DNA of 55,273 nt from Xanthoparmelia taractica (Eukaryota > Ascomycota > Lecanoromycetes > Lecanorales > Parmeliaceae). Location: positions 1-55,273 of the forward strand of contig JANQBS010000257.1 of the NCBI GenBank assembly GCA_033085395.1, given 5' to 3'. Under the pieces are notes generated by a model. That model saw only the letters and a program-made list of their open reading frames with translations, was not told where the DNA came from and ran no database searches. The translations under genes and the position numbers were made by a program. Of this stretch, positions 21,163 to 30,967 are shown piece by piece; the stretch's first letter is position 1, and every line of letters starts with the position of its first letter.

Positions 21163-22426
21163 TCACACATGGGCCCATCCGTTCGCAATCAAGACCTGCA
21201 TCTCATTGATCAGGCAGAACCGTCCTGGTTCCGAACGTTCCGCTCCACCTTCCGACCAAGATTTCAATCTGCTGCTGATCCGCAAGGTCTTTATCTTTGG
21301 GGAGGTGGTCCAACGCCACAATCGGTTTGTCCAAATGCCCATCAGACTCTGGCCCATGGAAGGCCACGCTGAGACCGATTTAACGGCAGCGTAAGCCTCT
21401 GGGCTGTAGCCCACGCGCACATTCGGGTTGAGCCAGACGCCATGGCTTTGCGTGAGAGGATTGTCAGCATGTATGAGGCAGCATTCGGAGCCTTCAACAT
21501 GGTGGAGAGCGAGAGAATCCGGTACGCCGCGGAATCTGAGGCGGCTTGGATTGTAGAAAGGACTTGCGTCGAATGCAACAATTCCGTTCCAGCAGCTCTG
21601 CACCGGTACAGGGTGGCCTGATATCATAGCACTACGGGAGGCCTTTGACCTGAAGTATGGGAATGTAGATGTTACGGCTTCGTGCCCATCACTGTCACGC
21701 AGCGCAAAGGTATCGTAGTAGTGAGGTGGCTTCGCAAAGTCCAGAGAGCATGCTGCGGAGTAGTCGCCGTCTCGAGTTGCGAGTAGCGTAGTCACATCTT
21801 CAGTCTGGACACAGCTGTCAACAACATCCACAATCGATAGTAATGAGGAATCTCACTGTGAAGACTACGTCATTGAGAAACAGGACCTTATCGAACTTTG
21901 TGCGGTCTCCCAAGCTGTTGAGCGGCTCTAGAGCAAGGTTGCGTAGCTTTGACAGGTATGGTATCCGTCTTAGCTCTTGCTTCCCTCTCGGGGTTTGTAT
22001 CCATCCATCAGTTGCTGGCTGCTTCAATTCGTCGGCGTGAGTTGTCTCATTGAGCTTGACCGTCCGTGGTACTCCCCTCCTTTCCAGATCATGATCCAAA
22101 ATCCTCAGCGCCTCTTTCGAGTCATCCCAGCTTCCACTCTCGTAGATGGATACGTGGACATTTTCTGGTCCGAAATATTCCACCAACTCGAGTACGGCCA
22201 AATTCCAATTGCTTCGAAGGATCGGTTCGTTGTTCCAATGGATGCTGGCAATGAAGATTCTCTGGCCGCGGACTTTGGGAGGTTTGGCGGGCAGGTTTTG
22301 GTGCTGACGAGCGGAGATCAAAGACAATACGTCAATGATGCAGAAAAGAACGAAGACGAGGAGGGATGCCCGAAAGACTTTGGTCCGAGAGGATCTGGAG
22401 AAGCGGCGAAGCGAGGTCCGTATCAT
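21163..22426 (-). CDS. CAP59-type alpha-mannosyltransferase (type II membrane protein)
   Basis: Exons 22426-21857 and 21804-21163 give 403 residues. The 52-nt intron (GTGAGA to TCCAG) joins FLNDVVFT to TEDVTTLLATRDGDY. Residues about 20-40 are a signal anchor after a basic N-terminus. The body carries the hallmarks of the CAP59/Cmt1 mannosyltransferase family: RIFIASIHWNNEPILRSNW, YFGPENVHVSIYESGSWDDS, FLNDVVF, AACSLDF, YYDTFALRDSDG, PVPVQSCWNGIVAFDA, GSECCLIHADNP, and a conserved C-terminus EPGRFCLINEMQVLIANGWAHV. Family members act in the Golgi, adding alpha-1,3-mannose in Cryptococcus capsule or glycan synthesis. The acceptor in ascomycetes is generally unknown. Length and motifs are complete, so it should be active. 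Confidence 0.93.
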
Positions 22427-22967
22427 GGTAAGTCAGAGGAATCGAGGCAGTCTCGTCCGCGCAAAGAGCAGGTTACAGACAACTTCCGTAATAAGAGCAT
22501 GATCACGATAATGTGGTGGAGACGGCGTAAGTCAACTCAGCCAGAAGGGACACCTAAGGTCCGGAGAAATCGGAGCTACGAAGTACAACCGGGCCGGCAG
22601 ATCTTCCGTACGCGCTAATCGGTTGAAACAAAAAAGACGAAGTTCCTGCATCGACAGAATAATGATAATTATGCGCTCTTCCCATATGCCAGGACATCAT
22701 GTAACAATGTATCACGTTCTTCATCAGCATCTCCCTATAGCCTTTGAGAACTCTTGAGCAAGACGTTCGTTGACATGATTAGCCTCTGGGTAACAAAGGA
22801 GGAAGGGATATCTTACGCATTTACGAAAAGCGCAAGAGCGATGAGGAAGATGTTGATAGGATGGTGCGGTCTACAGTCGATGCTGCGCCACCTTCGATGC
22901 ATGAATAAAGTCTCTCAAACTGTATATCACTCCATCGTCCAAGGAACCAGCAGCTTACTCCGGCACA
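22427..22967. other. Intergenic, divergent promoters
   Basis: No gene is seen. This is the shared 5' region of the mannosyltransferase (minus) and the ankyrin/SEC-C gene (plus). The plus-strand open frame running through the mannosyltransferase 5' part is antisense noise. Confidence 0.5.
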
Positions 22968-23980
22968 ATGACTAGGTATGCTTCCATTTTCCAAGGCTAG
23001 TAGAAGGGCTAACCGTCTGTCGACGCGCAGGTCTTTAGGACAGCTCTTTGCTTCTTCGGATACTCTGTCGGGAGAGGAAGGCGAGAGGCTGCGGGAGTAT
23101 TGCTCTACCGCCTACATGGACCCTGACAAACATCTCAAGGATCCCTACGGTCTTCTGTTCGAGGATGGCAGCCTTACCGCTTTCCAGGAACACTTCCAAG
23201 GACGTGTTCAGCATTTCGAGGGCAGACGGCATGAAGCAGCCCAGGAGTTGTTCAAGCTCAAGTGGGGTCCAACCCGTATTCCGGTCTACGTTGTCCTGCT
23301 CGCTTTTACAACTCTCAATCCTGGTCTACGATACAATTACATCGCCATCGCGGAATGGCTTGTTGACACAGCCAAAGTCCCCGTTGACGGTATGTAATGA
23401 ATGATGCTACCTAATGTTTTGGTCTTACTGGGAGTCCTCAGTTGTTTCTTTGACCAAGATGCGACACCAATACGTGGCTTGCAACCGTCAAATCTTGGTT
23501 GAACGTGGGGCTACTGACTGTTGAATGACAGGAACCGACATGTCTGGGACCACAGCTCTGATGCATTCAATCTCGACAAAACCCTACTTCGACTCCGAGT
23601 TCGCACAGATCATGCTCGACGCTGGGGGCGACATCAATCGACGAGACCGCTTTGGCGGGGTAGCCGCCCACGATATCACCACAGTCCAGCTCTTATACGA
23701 ACCCGATGGCCATGAGAAGGCGGGCCGCGCTCTGCAGTGGTTTCTCGAACATGGTGGAATCTTGGACGTTGAGGACGGGGATGGTACATCTGTGCGCCGG
23801 ATCATTGCGAATCTGGAAGACACTGATAGAACGTTGAAAGGTGTCGTGGATAGATTTGAACAACAACGAGCTGATGGTACATTCCCCGGCAATAGCACAA
23901 ATCCGCGACCCACTGCCCGCAACAGTCCATGCCCATGTGGGTCAGGTCGAAAATTCAAGAAATGCTGTGGCAAGGAATGA
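22968..23980 (+). CDS. Ankyrin-repeat protein with C-terminal SEC-C zinc motif
   Basis: Three exons: 22968-22975 (ATGACTAG only), 23031-23389 and 23532-23980, giving 271 residues. The first intron has perfect signals (AG|GTATGC, GCTAAC, CGCAG) and produces MTRSLGQLFASSDTLSGEEG. Using the downstream ATG at 22978 instead would read through that intron. Intron 2 runs GTATGT to GACAG. The first half is helical and unfamiliar. Residues about 124-170 look like one ankyrin repeat (GTTALMHSISTKPYFDSEFAQIMLDAGGDI). The C-terminus is a textbook SEC-C motif, PCPCGSGRKFKKCCG, which binds zinc in SecA and many unrelated proteins. Cytosolic, perhaps a protein-interaction or regulatory factor. SEC-C in fungi is found on MYND/ankyrin-like proteins of unknown role. 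Confidence 0.85.
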
Positions 23981-24517
23981 TGCCCTGCCCTGGGGTTTTT
24001 CTTATCATACCATGGGCTTATAGTCTTAAGATAGCGCTGAATAGCGGATTGGTTGGCTAGCGGAAACCTTCCGTAGCAGCCTGGTGGCCTTTCTTTTTGG
24101 TCATCCTCAGGGCCAACTTGTTTCTCCTATCCACATTCAGAACAGGTGCTGAGCGTATACACATATCAACGATCTACTGATCTCAGTCGCTTTTCTTACG
24201 AAAATTTGAAATCTTATCATAATGCCTCCTTCTCAAGTGGCGGAGCGGGCTACCCTGGCACCAACGCAACTGATGTCGGCCAATACTGCCCTACAAGGTC
24301 AGAGACCAATTCTATGAGCTATTGGTATACAATCTCAAATCTAGATGGAGAGATTTGGGCATTTTCGCCGCTTTCATTGGCAGCAACCTGGTCTTGCTCT
24401 GGTTGGGGAGCAGATATCTGAACTTCAGTCGCCCCTAGAACGGTAACGCATATTTTCAACTGAGAATGCTGGAATTTTTGAGAGAACAATCCTATTGTTC
24501 ATGAGTTCACGCTATGC
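23981..24517. other. Intergenic, no gene seen
   Basis: A 91-codon frame at 24146-24421 has Ser/Tyr-rich composition but no signal peptide, splice continuity or recognisable motif. I treat it as chance. Confidence 0.45.
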
Positions 24518-25135
24518 TTGAGGAATGCGGGGTCGTCTTATTGTTCTGGCGTTCTCGGCGACTGCGTGCCCACCCACAGTTTCAACATGAAGGTTCAATG
24601 TCCTTATATCAACGCCACATTTCAAGCCCGCCTTTTACATACCCATTCAACCACGCCCATGCCCTCTCCCACCTCCCAACTCCTTCTCCCCCTCACCTAC
24701 CTCCTTCTTATCCTCTTCCTCCTCCTCGTCACCTTCATAACAATCTCCATACTCCGCCGACCCGTCCACTCACGCTTCCACTTCTCCCTCTCCTCCGCCC
24801 TCTCCCACCGCTGCTTCAACCTCGCCTCTAATCCACCATCTACAACCCCCTCACCCCCGCCCCACCATCACGACTTCGAAAGTTACAACAACCCCTTCGA
24901 TACGAGCCCCACACTCACAGCCAGTTCCTGTTCCTGTTCTTCTCCTTCGATATCTGCAATAACTTCCTCAAGTCCTACCCCTTCAAGCTCGTCTCCTTCA
25001 TTGAGGGCTGGGGTTGAAGAGGAAAGGGGAAACGAAGAAGGGAAAGGGGAAGAAGACGAAAGAGGAAGGTCAGAGAGCCCGTTGGGCCTGAGTCGGTATT
25101 TTTACGAGAACGGGCTGGGGATTAGGGGGATGTGA
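24518..25135 (+). CDS. Small single-pass membrane protein, Ser/Pro-rich
   Basis: The open frame has 205 codons. The more likely start is the ATG at 24659 (ccATGccc), giving 158 residues beginning MPSPTSQLLLPLTYLLLILF. That stretch to about residue 32 is one strong membrane segment, followed by an Arg pair. The rest is Ser/Pro-rich then Glu/Gly-rich and ends with ESPLGLSRYFYENGLGIRGM. The terminal peptide is repeated, in another frame, about 150 bp downstream (25221-25289). Low complexity makes it hard to be sure the gene is real; the conserved duplicated tail supports coding. Confidence 0.45.
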   Translation: MRNAGSSYCSGVLGDCVPTHSFNMKVQCPYINATFQARLLHTHSTTPMPSPTSQLLLPLTYLLLILFLLLVTFITISILRRPVHSRFHFSLSSALSHRCFNLASNPPSTTPSPPPHHHDFESYNNPFDTSPTLTASSCSCSSPSISAITSSSPTPSSSSPSLRAGVEEERGNEEGKGEEDERGRSESPLGLSRYFYENGLGIRGM

Positions 25136-25220
25136 CGATTCGAGAGAGTGGGGAGGAAGAGTCCACACTGAACCCGACCCTTTATTAGCAGAAGAAGAAG
25201 AAGAAAGAGAAGAAAGAGAA

Positions 25221-25289
25221 AGGTCAGAGGATCCCTTGGGACTGAGCAGGTATTTTTATGCGGATGGGGTTGGGATTAGGGGGTTGTGA
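25221..25289 (+). repeat. Second copy of the preceding gene's C-terminal coding segment
   Basis: Encodes RSEDPLGLSRYFYADGVGIRGL and a stop, matching the end of the gene at 24518-25135 (RSESPLGLSRYFYENGLGIRGM) at protein and DNA level. The copy is preceded by the same GAAGAAG-rich stretch. It could be an alternative last exon or a non-coding duplicate. Confidence 0.55.
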
Positions 25290-25364
25290 GTGGAGCGAAG
25301 GGTTGAAGGCCGGGGGATAGTGGTGGACGGTAGATGATGATTGAGTAATGCTTAGAGGATAGTG

Positions 25365-25615
25365 GATGGGAGAAAAGCGGGGTGAAAATTTAAGAAAGGA
25401 GAAGGGAAAGGAGAGGAGAGGAGAGGAAAAAGACGAGAGAAAGGATAACGGAATGAGAAGGGAAGAGAGGAGGGAAGAGAGAATAAAAGAGAGGAGGGAA
25501 AAAGACGGGAAGGGGGGAGGGGAAAGGAAGATATCTAGAAGGAAAGAAAAAGGAAAGGAAAGAAAAGAAAGAAGCGACAATGGAAGAAGAGGGTCAAGAA
25601 GGGCAAAGGAAATCG
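25365..25615 (+). repeat. Homopurine (G+A) tract, about 250 bp
   Basis: More than nine in ten bases are purines on the plus strand, built from degenerate GGAAAG/GGAGAG units. It lies between the stop of the cyclase gene (minus) and the small membrane-protein gene (plus), that is, between convergent 3' ends. Such tracts can form triplexes or stall polymerases. Whether it ends transcription here is speculation. Confidence 0.7.
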
Positions 25616-25923
25616 GGGTACAAGTGACACACCGCCCATCATACATCCCAGCTTTTCTCTCAAGACGGGGGCGGGCGGGGAAGGGGGAAACACTGCAACG
25701 ATTGCTTCCATCCTGCTCAAGGTCTATCTATCAATCTATATATAGCAGCATATATCATGTACATACAGGAAAGATGAGAGCAAGTAGCATTGGAAGTCGG
25801 GCATCGGATTGGGATGCCTGGAATAAGCTTATGCTGGTATTTCCTCTCAATGCTCTTTCGGCTTCTACCATAGTAGGAAAGAGACAGATTTAAAAGACAG
25901 ATAGATAGACGGAAAAAACCCAA

Positions 25924-28258
25924 TCACCTCAATTCCAGATCCCCATATTTTTTCGCAAACAAGCCCAACGCTTTTATCGGAAAGACGAACTTATAGTTCG
26001 GATACGAAATCATAACGCTCTTATTAAAGACCCCTTCGATGCCCTCCTGCTTCCACTCCCCGTTCCCCTGCTGCCTCATCATAATGAGCTTGACGGCTCT
26101 CTCAATAGGCCGCCTGTCCGGAAACTCCGCGGCTAAGAGTCCGATAACGGCCCAGCTGGTCATGACGATCTGACTCTCGCGGTGCACATAGACGCCCGTT
26201 TCGCAGCTCCTGTAGCTCTCCCCCCAGCCGCCATCGTCGCGTTGCTTGCTGAGCAGGAACGCGCAAGCCTTCTTCACGTGGGTGCTGTTGGTGTACGTTT
26301 CCCCGACCGAGGCGAGAGATTCGAGCGCGAACATGCCGGCGTAGGTGAAACAGATGCCCCAGCTGCCGTACCAGGAGCCGTCCTTGCGTTGCGCTCTGCG
26401 AATGTACTTTAGTGCGCCGTCTAGAGCTTTCGATATGTCCGCTTTTCGGTAGTCCAGGTAGTGCTTCGAGAAGAGGTGTAGGGCTGTGACGACGGCGGTG
26501 CTGCATTCGGGGTAATCGTACTCAATCATGATTCTACCAAAAACTTCAGCTGCATTCAAATATTCTAGATATTCCGAGCCACGAGTTGGCTCATACGAGG
26601 CGAACCCTCCGGACGCATTCTGCATGGTTAGGAGTGTGTCAATCGAGTCTCGAAGGCGGTCATTGGAGACTAGAGTCGGATAGCCAGGCGTGTGCTGGAG
26701 CATCATGACGGCCTTCAGTGCCTCGCTTGTAGTATCGCTGACTGTGTAGCCCTGTACTTTCGTACTAAAGGCCCAAGCCCCCTTTCGTTGCTGTCGGTAA
26801 CAAATATCTTGTTCTCTGCAATTTTCTCTGATTTGCTGATCATCTAGGAACTCGAGAGCTTTCGTTAGCATTGGCTTCCATTTTGGGTCACTGGCCAGTC
26901 CGGCTTCGTAGACTGCTTGGACAAGCCATGACGTGTCCCATGTCTGCACTCCATTGGTACCGTTGACGAGCATTCCTTCATTTTTCATCCATAGATATTC
27001 CGGCAAGCGTTCACGATGTCGTCTTACCGAATAGCTATCTGGACCGTCATGGATATAGCAGGCCAGCAAATTCATAGGAGCACTGACAGGAGCAAGATCA
27101 GCGTAGTCAGTGTTTTCGTCTTCCCGGTGAATCAAATCGAATGACCAATCTTCTGCTCGCTTTCTGATGTAGTCTGTTCGAAGAAATGGAATCCAGATGT
27201 AAACCAGCAACCAGTTGATAAGGGTAAGAATCCATGATTTTGGATGGTAATTGTCACGGGGCGATATGCTGTTGCGATGTGACGAGAAATTTATAGAGGA
27301 ATGGCTTTGGGTGTATATCTCTTCCCGAATCTTGCGGATTAGAGGAGTTTGAGGGGTGACAAATCTCGTGGAGTAGATGTAGGACATTGGCAGGAAGACC
27401 ATGCGCATGTGTATCCACCAACGCCAAGGAGCGATAGGTATCCAGTCTGGCAGAAGCCTGCGATCACTTATCAGCCAACCCTCTCATTGTTGCGGCGGAG
27501 TTTTTATAACGCACCATAGCTCCGGAGGTACAGGGTTGACCCCTTCCCACTCCATGACTCCTAACACGGCCAACCAGAACTTCGCCCAGTGCGGTCCCAT
27601 AACCGCTCCCCCCAACTGGTGTAGCATGCCCCTGGCCTTCACCATCCTCTCATCCTCTTCACTCGCCCCCAACAGCCTCAGGACAACATAAGTCATTGTG
27701 GTTCCATACGCTGTGCTCTCGCCTTCGATGTGCAAACCCCACCCTCCATCATCTGTATTCTGTCTGGCAAAGAGATACCGCTTCATCTCTATGGCGATAG
27801 GTGCTGGTATGGGTGTCTGAGTGACGTACCAAGCGCAGACTATACCTGGGAGAAGGAACATTGGACCGCCGTATTCGCAGGCCCAGTTACCTGGGGGCAG
27901 CTGCAAGCGAGAGAAAAAGGAGAGGGCATTTTGGACGGAGGAGAGAGGCGTTCTCGGTGTCTGGAGTTCCGGTAGACCCTAAAACCGGTTGTCAATGGCT
28001 TTGGAGGGAGCAATGAGCAAGGGTAGGATTGACCAAGGGAAGACCGAGGTGGTATCTATCAACCGTGCTTTGCGGCCAGGCATTGACTTCTTCATCGGTC
28101 TCCAGGTAATGCCATGTCTGTCGGCCTGCTTCGTCCAGAAGCCGCCATCGTGCAATGTCAGTTTTTTCTTGTGTACTGATCGAGGCTATCGCCGTTCCGT
28201 TCAAGTGCTTCTTAGATTCGGTGGCATTTGCATTGCCATTCAAGTTCTTCCTTGTCAT
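25924..28258 (-). CDS. Oxidosqualene cyclase (lanosterol-synthase family), divergent
   Basis: Exons 28258-28034, 27978-27515 and 27457-25924 give 740 residues, normal for the family. The introns (GTCAAT to TTTTAG; GTGCGT to CGCAG) restore HLGLPL-GLPELQTP and PPELW-LLPDWIP. It cyclises 2,3-oxidosqualene on the ER. Family landmarks are present: RWRLLDEAGRQTWHY, EYGGPMFLLPG, DGGWGLHIEGEST, several QW-type repeats (DGSWYGSWGICFTY, DDGGWGESY), and GVFNKS near the end. The acid motif, DCTAE in lanosterol synthases, reads DTTSE (residues 471-475, bases 26722-26736); the catalytic Asp is kept. By hand alignment the active-site His and Tyr are also kept (WWIHMR, GGFASYE), but neighbours differ: WCHCR-like becomes WIHMR and NKSCAIS-like becomes NKSVMIS. 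It is likely a paralog making a non-lanosterol triterpene; the housekeeping ERG7 should lie elsewhere. Confidence 0.93.
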
Positions 28259-28713
28259 CTTTAAGGGGACAAAGGCGCAAATATGGGCCTCCACGACCGT
28301 GGAGCATCCATCTAATGGCGTTCTTGGAGATAATGTACAGCGTTATCAGGAACGTCCTCTGTTTACTATTGGCGTGGCTGTATCGGACTAATGTTTCTCC
28401 GGTAAGGTACTGTATACTTCTGCTAACGTTGGCTGAGGGTTTGAATCCCCAACTGTAGCGCTATAAGGCTTGATATAGGTCCTACAACGTAGTACTGGTA
28501 ATCTTGACGGATAAAGAGGCCAAGATGGATTCAAGAAACATCCAAATAGCTAGAGCTTGGGGTGCAAGTACTCAAATATGATCCATTAACTCGAATAAAA
28601 CTTCGAGATGTCGTGTCAAGCCTCTCCAGAGAATCAAGAGACGGGCGATTAACCACGTCGATGCAATAACTATGCCTTCCCATCCCATACCAAAGACAGC
28701 CTTCAATCTACCA
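28259..28713. other. Intergenic, cyclase promoter, no gene seen
   Basis: Holds the 5' flank of the cyclase and the 3' flank of the next minus-strand gene. In-frame GTG and other non-ATG codons upstream of 28258 are not needed as starts, because the N-terminus from the ATG at 28258 is already family-like in length. Confidence 0.5.
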
Positions 28714-29838
28714 TTAATCAGGGTTAGCGACGAACAGCCTCCCTCCGCCCATATAGGTCATCGTATTAGCCCTCTCATCCACACTCCCCCTTCTCCTCAA
28801 ATCCTCGAGCGTCTTGCTCTCCTTCTCTGCCTTGGGCGCCTGCATCTGTCCCACATTCCCAAAACTGTTTTCCCGTTCACTCGATCCTCCACTGCCACCT
28901 TTTCCAGACTTTTGCGCGAAATAGTCCGCACCCTGCTGCTGCTGGTCTCCAGGTACAGGCGTCTCTTCCGTCTCTGCCGTTTCCGGTATGTCGTCATTCG
29001 GGCTACTTCCGTGCCAGCTTTCCGTGGGCGTACTGCCTTGACTGTATCTGTTTCCGCGTTGTTGCTGGTCGACACTCAGCCACCTGTTATCGCTCGAGAT
29101 CCTTCCACTGATGCGTCTGCCACTATCGGTATCATCGTACAGACTCCCATCATCGCCCACCTCATTAGCGCTCAGTCTCATGGGGACTCCTCCGCCCACC
29201 ATATTACCGCCACTGTATCCTGTAGCTTTCGGCAGGCCGTGATGCCTGATCTTGCTCCGGACGCCCAAGCTGCCACTGCCCATACTACCACTTGTACTCG
29301 TCCGGCCTTCTGCCGGCTCTTTTCCATCTATTTGCCTCGCTGCCCGTATCTTCGCCGCTTTGTGTTGTGCCGCTATCCGCGGATCTTCATGTTGAGCTCG
29401 ATCGCACCATACGGTGGCTTTCTGCTTTCGCATCAGCGCCACGTAGCTGCCCGGTGTAGTTGAGGCGCCAGAGCGTGTAGAAGCATTCCGGCTGAGGACC
29501 GAAGAGACATTGGACGGGGTTCGGGATGGCGGATAGCCCGTATTCGAGTGTGACGTAGATGTAGTCGATTGGGAGGGGGTGCGCCGCGATTTGGCTATTG
29601 TGTCGGGATACTGTTGTGATGTGGGAGAGGAAGCGGACGGCGGTTTCGGGCCATTGCGAGTGTATGCGGAGAAGGTCGAAGGAGGAAGCGGCTGGTTTGA
29701 GGGAGGTAAGCCAATGTCAGGAACGATTTTGGTCAATGGTCGGAGATCTGTCCGCTTGGAGAAATCTGGAGCTGGATGTAGAGGTTTCCTGTGAGGCAGC
29801 TGGAAGGGGTCTGCTCGTCGAAAATCTACCATTGTCAT
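28714..29838 (-). CDS. Conserved low-complexity fungal protein
   Basis: A single frame of 374 residues starting MTMVDFRRADPF (a second Met is at residue 3). Most of it is Ser/Pro/Gly/Thr-rich and probably disordered. The only dense block is about residues 128-165 (SYVALMRKQKATVWCDRAQ followed by HEDPR and a basic helix), which I recall as a conserved element of otherwise variable Pezizomycotina proteins without a named function. A run of Gln occurs twice (QQQQ). The C-terminus is again less degenerate (TLEDLRRRGSVDERANTMTY). No membrane segment or signal peptide. The long plus-strand frame opposite it is a shadow. Confidence 0.75.
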   Translation of the reverse strand: MTMVDFRRADPFQLPHRKPLHPAPDFSKRTDLRPLTKIVPDIGLPPSNQPLPPSTFSAYTRNGPKPPSASSPTSQQYPDTIAKSRRTPSQSTTSTSHSNTGYPPSRTPSNVSSVLSRNASTRSGASTTPGSYVALMRKQKATVWCDRAQHEDPRIAAQHKAAKIRAARQIDGKEPAEGRTSTSGSMGSGSLGVRSKIRHHGLPKATGYSGGNMVGGGVPMRLSANEVGDDGSLYDDTDSGRRISGRISSDNRWLSVDQQQRGNRYSQGSTPTESWHGSSPNDDIPETAETEETPVPGDQQQQGADYFAQKSGKGGSGGSSERENSFGNVGQMQAPKAEKESKTLEDLRRRGSVDERANTMTYMGGGRLFVANPD

Positions 29839-30967
29839 CTCAGAGAGGTATATTATTGTATTGTAGTAAGAAGGAGCTGTTGGGGAAGGTGGAAGGTGAG
29901 GATGGTCAAGGCGTTGGTTCAGCTAGCCTTGGGGAACAAGGATGGCTGGGGCGGGCGGTCGGTTGTTGGGTCTGTTGTTTTCCTTTGAGTCCCTTGGACG
30001 AGGTAAGGTATTTCTTGTAAAGGTGCTCTGTGAGGCTTTCAAAATTCGAGTCTTCCTTTCCTTCCTTTTACACCAGGTATGAAACGTGATGATGCTGGTT
30101 GCAAAGCAAGGATGTAAAATTTCAGGGGTGAAAGTTTTCTCCCACCAAGTCTAGCGATATACCTACCTATTATGGTCGCACAGGGAGCGAGCTCCGCTCA
30201 AGCTTCGCCGAGTCTTCCGCTCGTCTTGGTTAACCAACGAATTCAACAATGACTAAAGGAATGCTTCTTTTCGGTGGACCTTGGTGGCGAGTGAGAGCCT
30301 TACTGGAGCATTTGTTAATGAGATTTCATTGGCTACCCCCTTTTTGACAGTAGCACCCAATCCAAAAGAGCCAAGGTCCAGTAATCTATTCTGCTGCCGG
30401 CTGATGTCAGACGCTGGGCCCGAAATACGGGAATGGACTCTTCTGTGCTCTTCACGAAATGGCCACAGCTACTTTACACATGATAATAGCCGTTGAAGTA
30501 TCTGCTTACCTTATATACTCATACGAAGTAGTAACAAGCTCGAGGATCTCCGACGTTCTGGGTCTTCATGCAGGGTCAAGCTATCTACTGCAGCCAGTAC
30601 GTACTACTTGCACACTCTACCAACCAGAAGTTCGCATATACCACGGTACACAGCTTTGTCCAGCGAAAGCGGACAAGTCAGAGATACCTTATCTGCTTCC
30701 CTCCCCCCACAACACATGCATAATGACGGCTTGGACGGTTAAGCGGATTTGCAATCATGATATAACTCATGCGTATCATTCTAGAACGGTCTTAACACTT
30801 CTCTGCCCGGCACCTAGACATTTCACCTTGCCGAGCTTTCTGACCAGGCTCCCCAAGCAAGTGAGGTCGATACGATACGGTGCTAGGGTGTTAATGTACA
30901 CTACGGCATGGCTTGACAGCTTCCTTGCTGTAAACAACTAAATGACATCATTTGAAATTATGGAACA
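29839..30967. other. Intergenic, no gene seen
   Basis: The plus-strand frames here have no start context, splice continuity or motifs. The region separates the 5' end of the low-complexity gene from the 3' end of the dehydrogenase gene. Confidence 0.5.

Larger units (their letters stand above)
25136..25923. other. Intergenic with long homopurine tract
   Basis: Contains the duplicated tail segment and a purine-rich tract from about 25365 to 25615 on the plus strand (mostly GAAAGG/GAGAGG units with few pyrimidines). Frames read from it on either strand are low-complexity artefacts. No gene is seen. Confidence 0.6.

Noticed and set aside
25224..25646. Ser/Leu/Phe/Pro-rich minus-strand frame resembling a membrane protein
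   Set aside because: Translation of the homopurine tract; repeats, not a protein.
28672..29463. 263-codon plus-strand frame
   Set aside because: Antisense to the Ser/Pro-rich conserved protein on the minus strand.
30281..30941. Plus-strand frames in the gap before the dehydrogenase
   Set aside because: No start context, no splice continuity, no motifs; they overlap one another in different phases.
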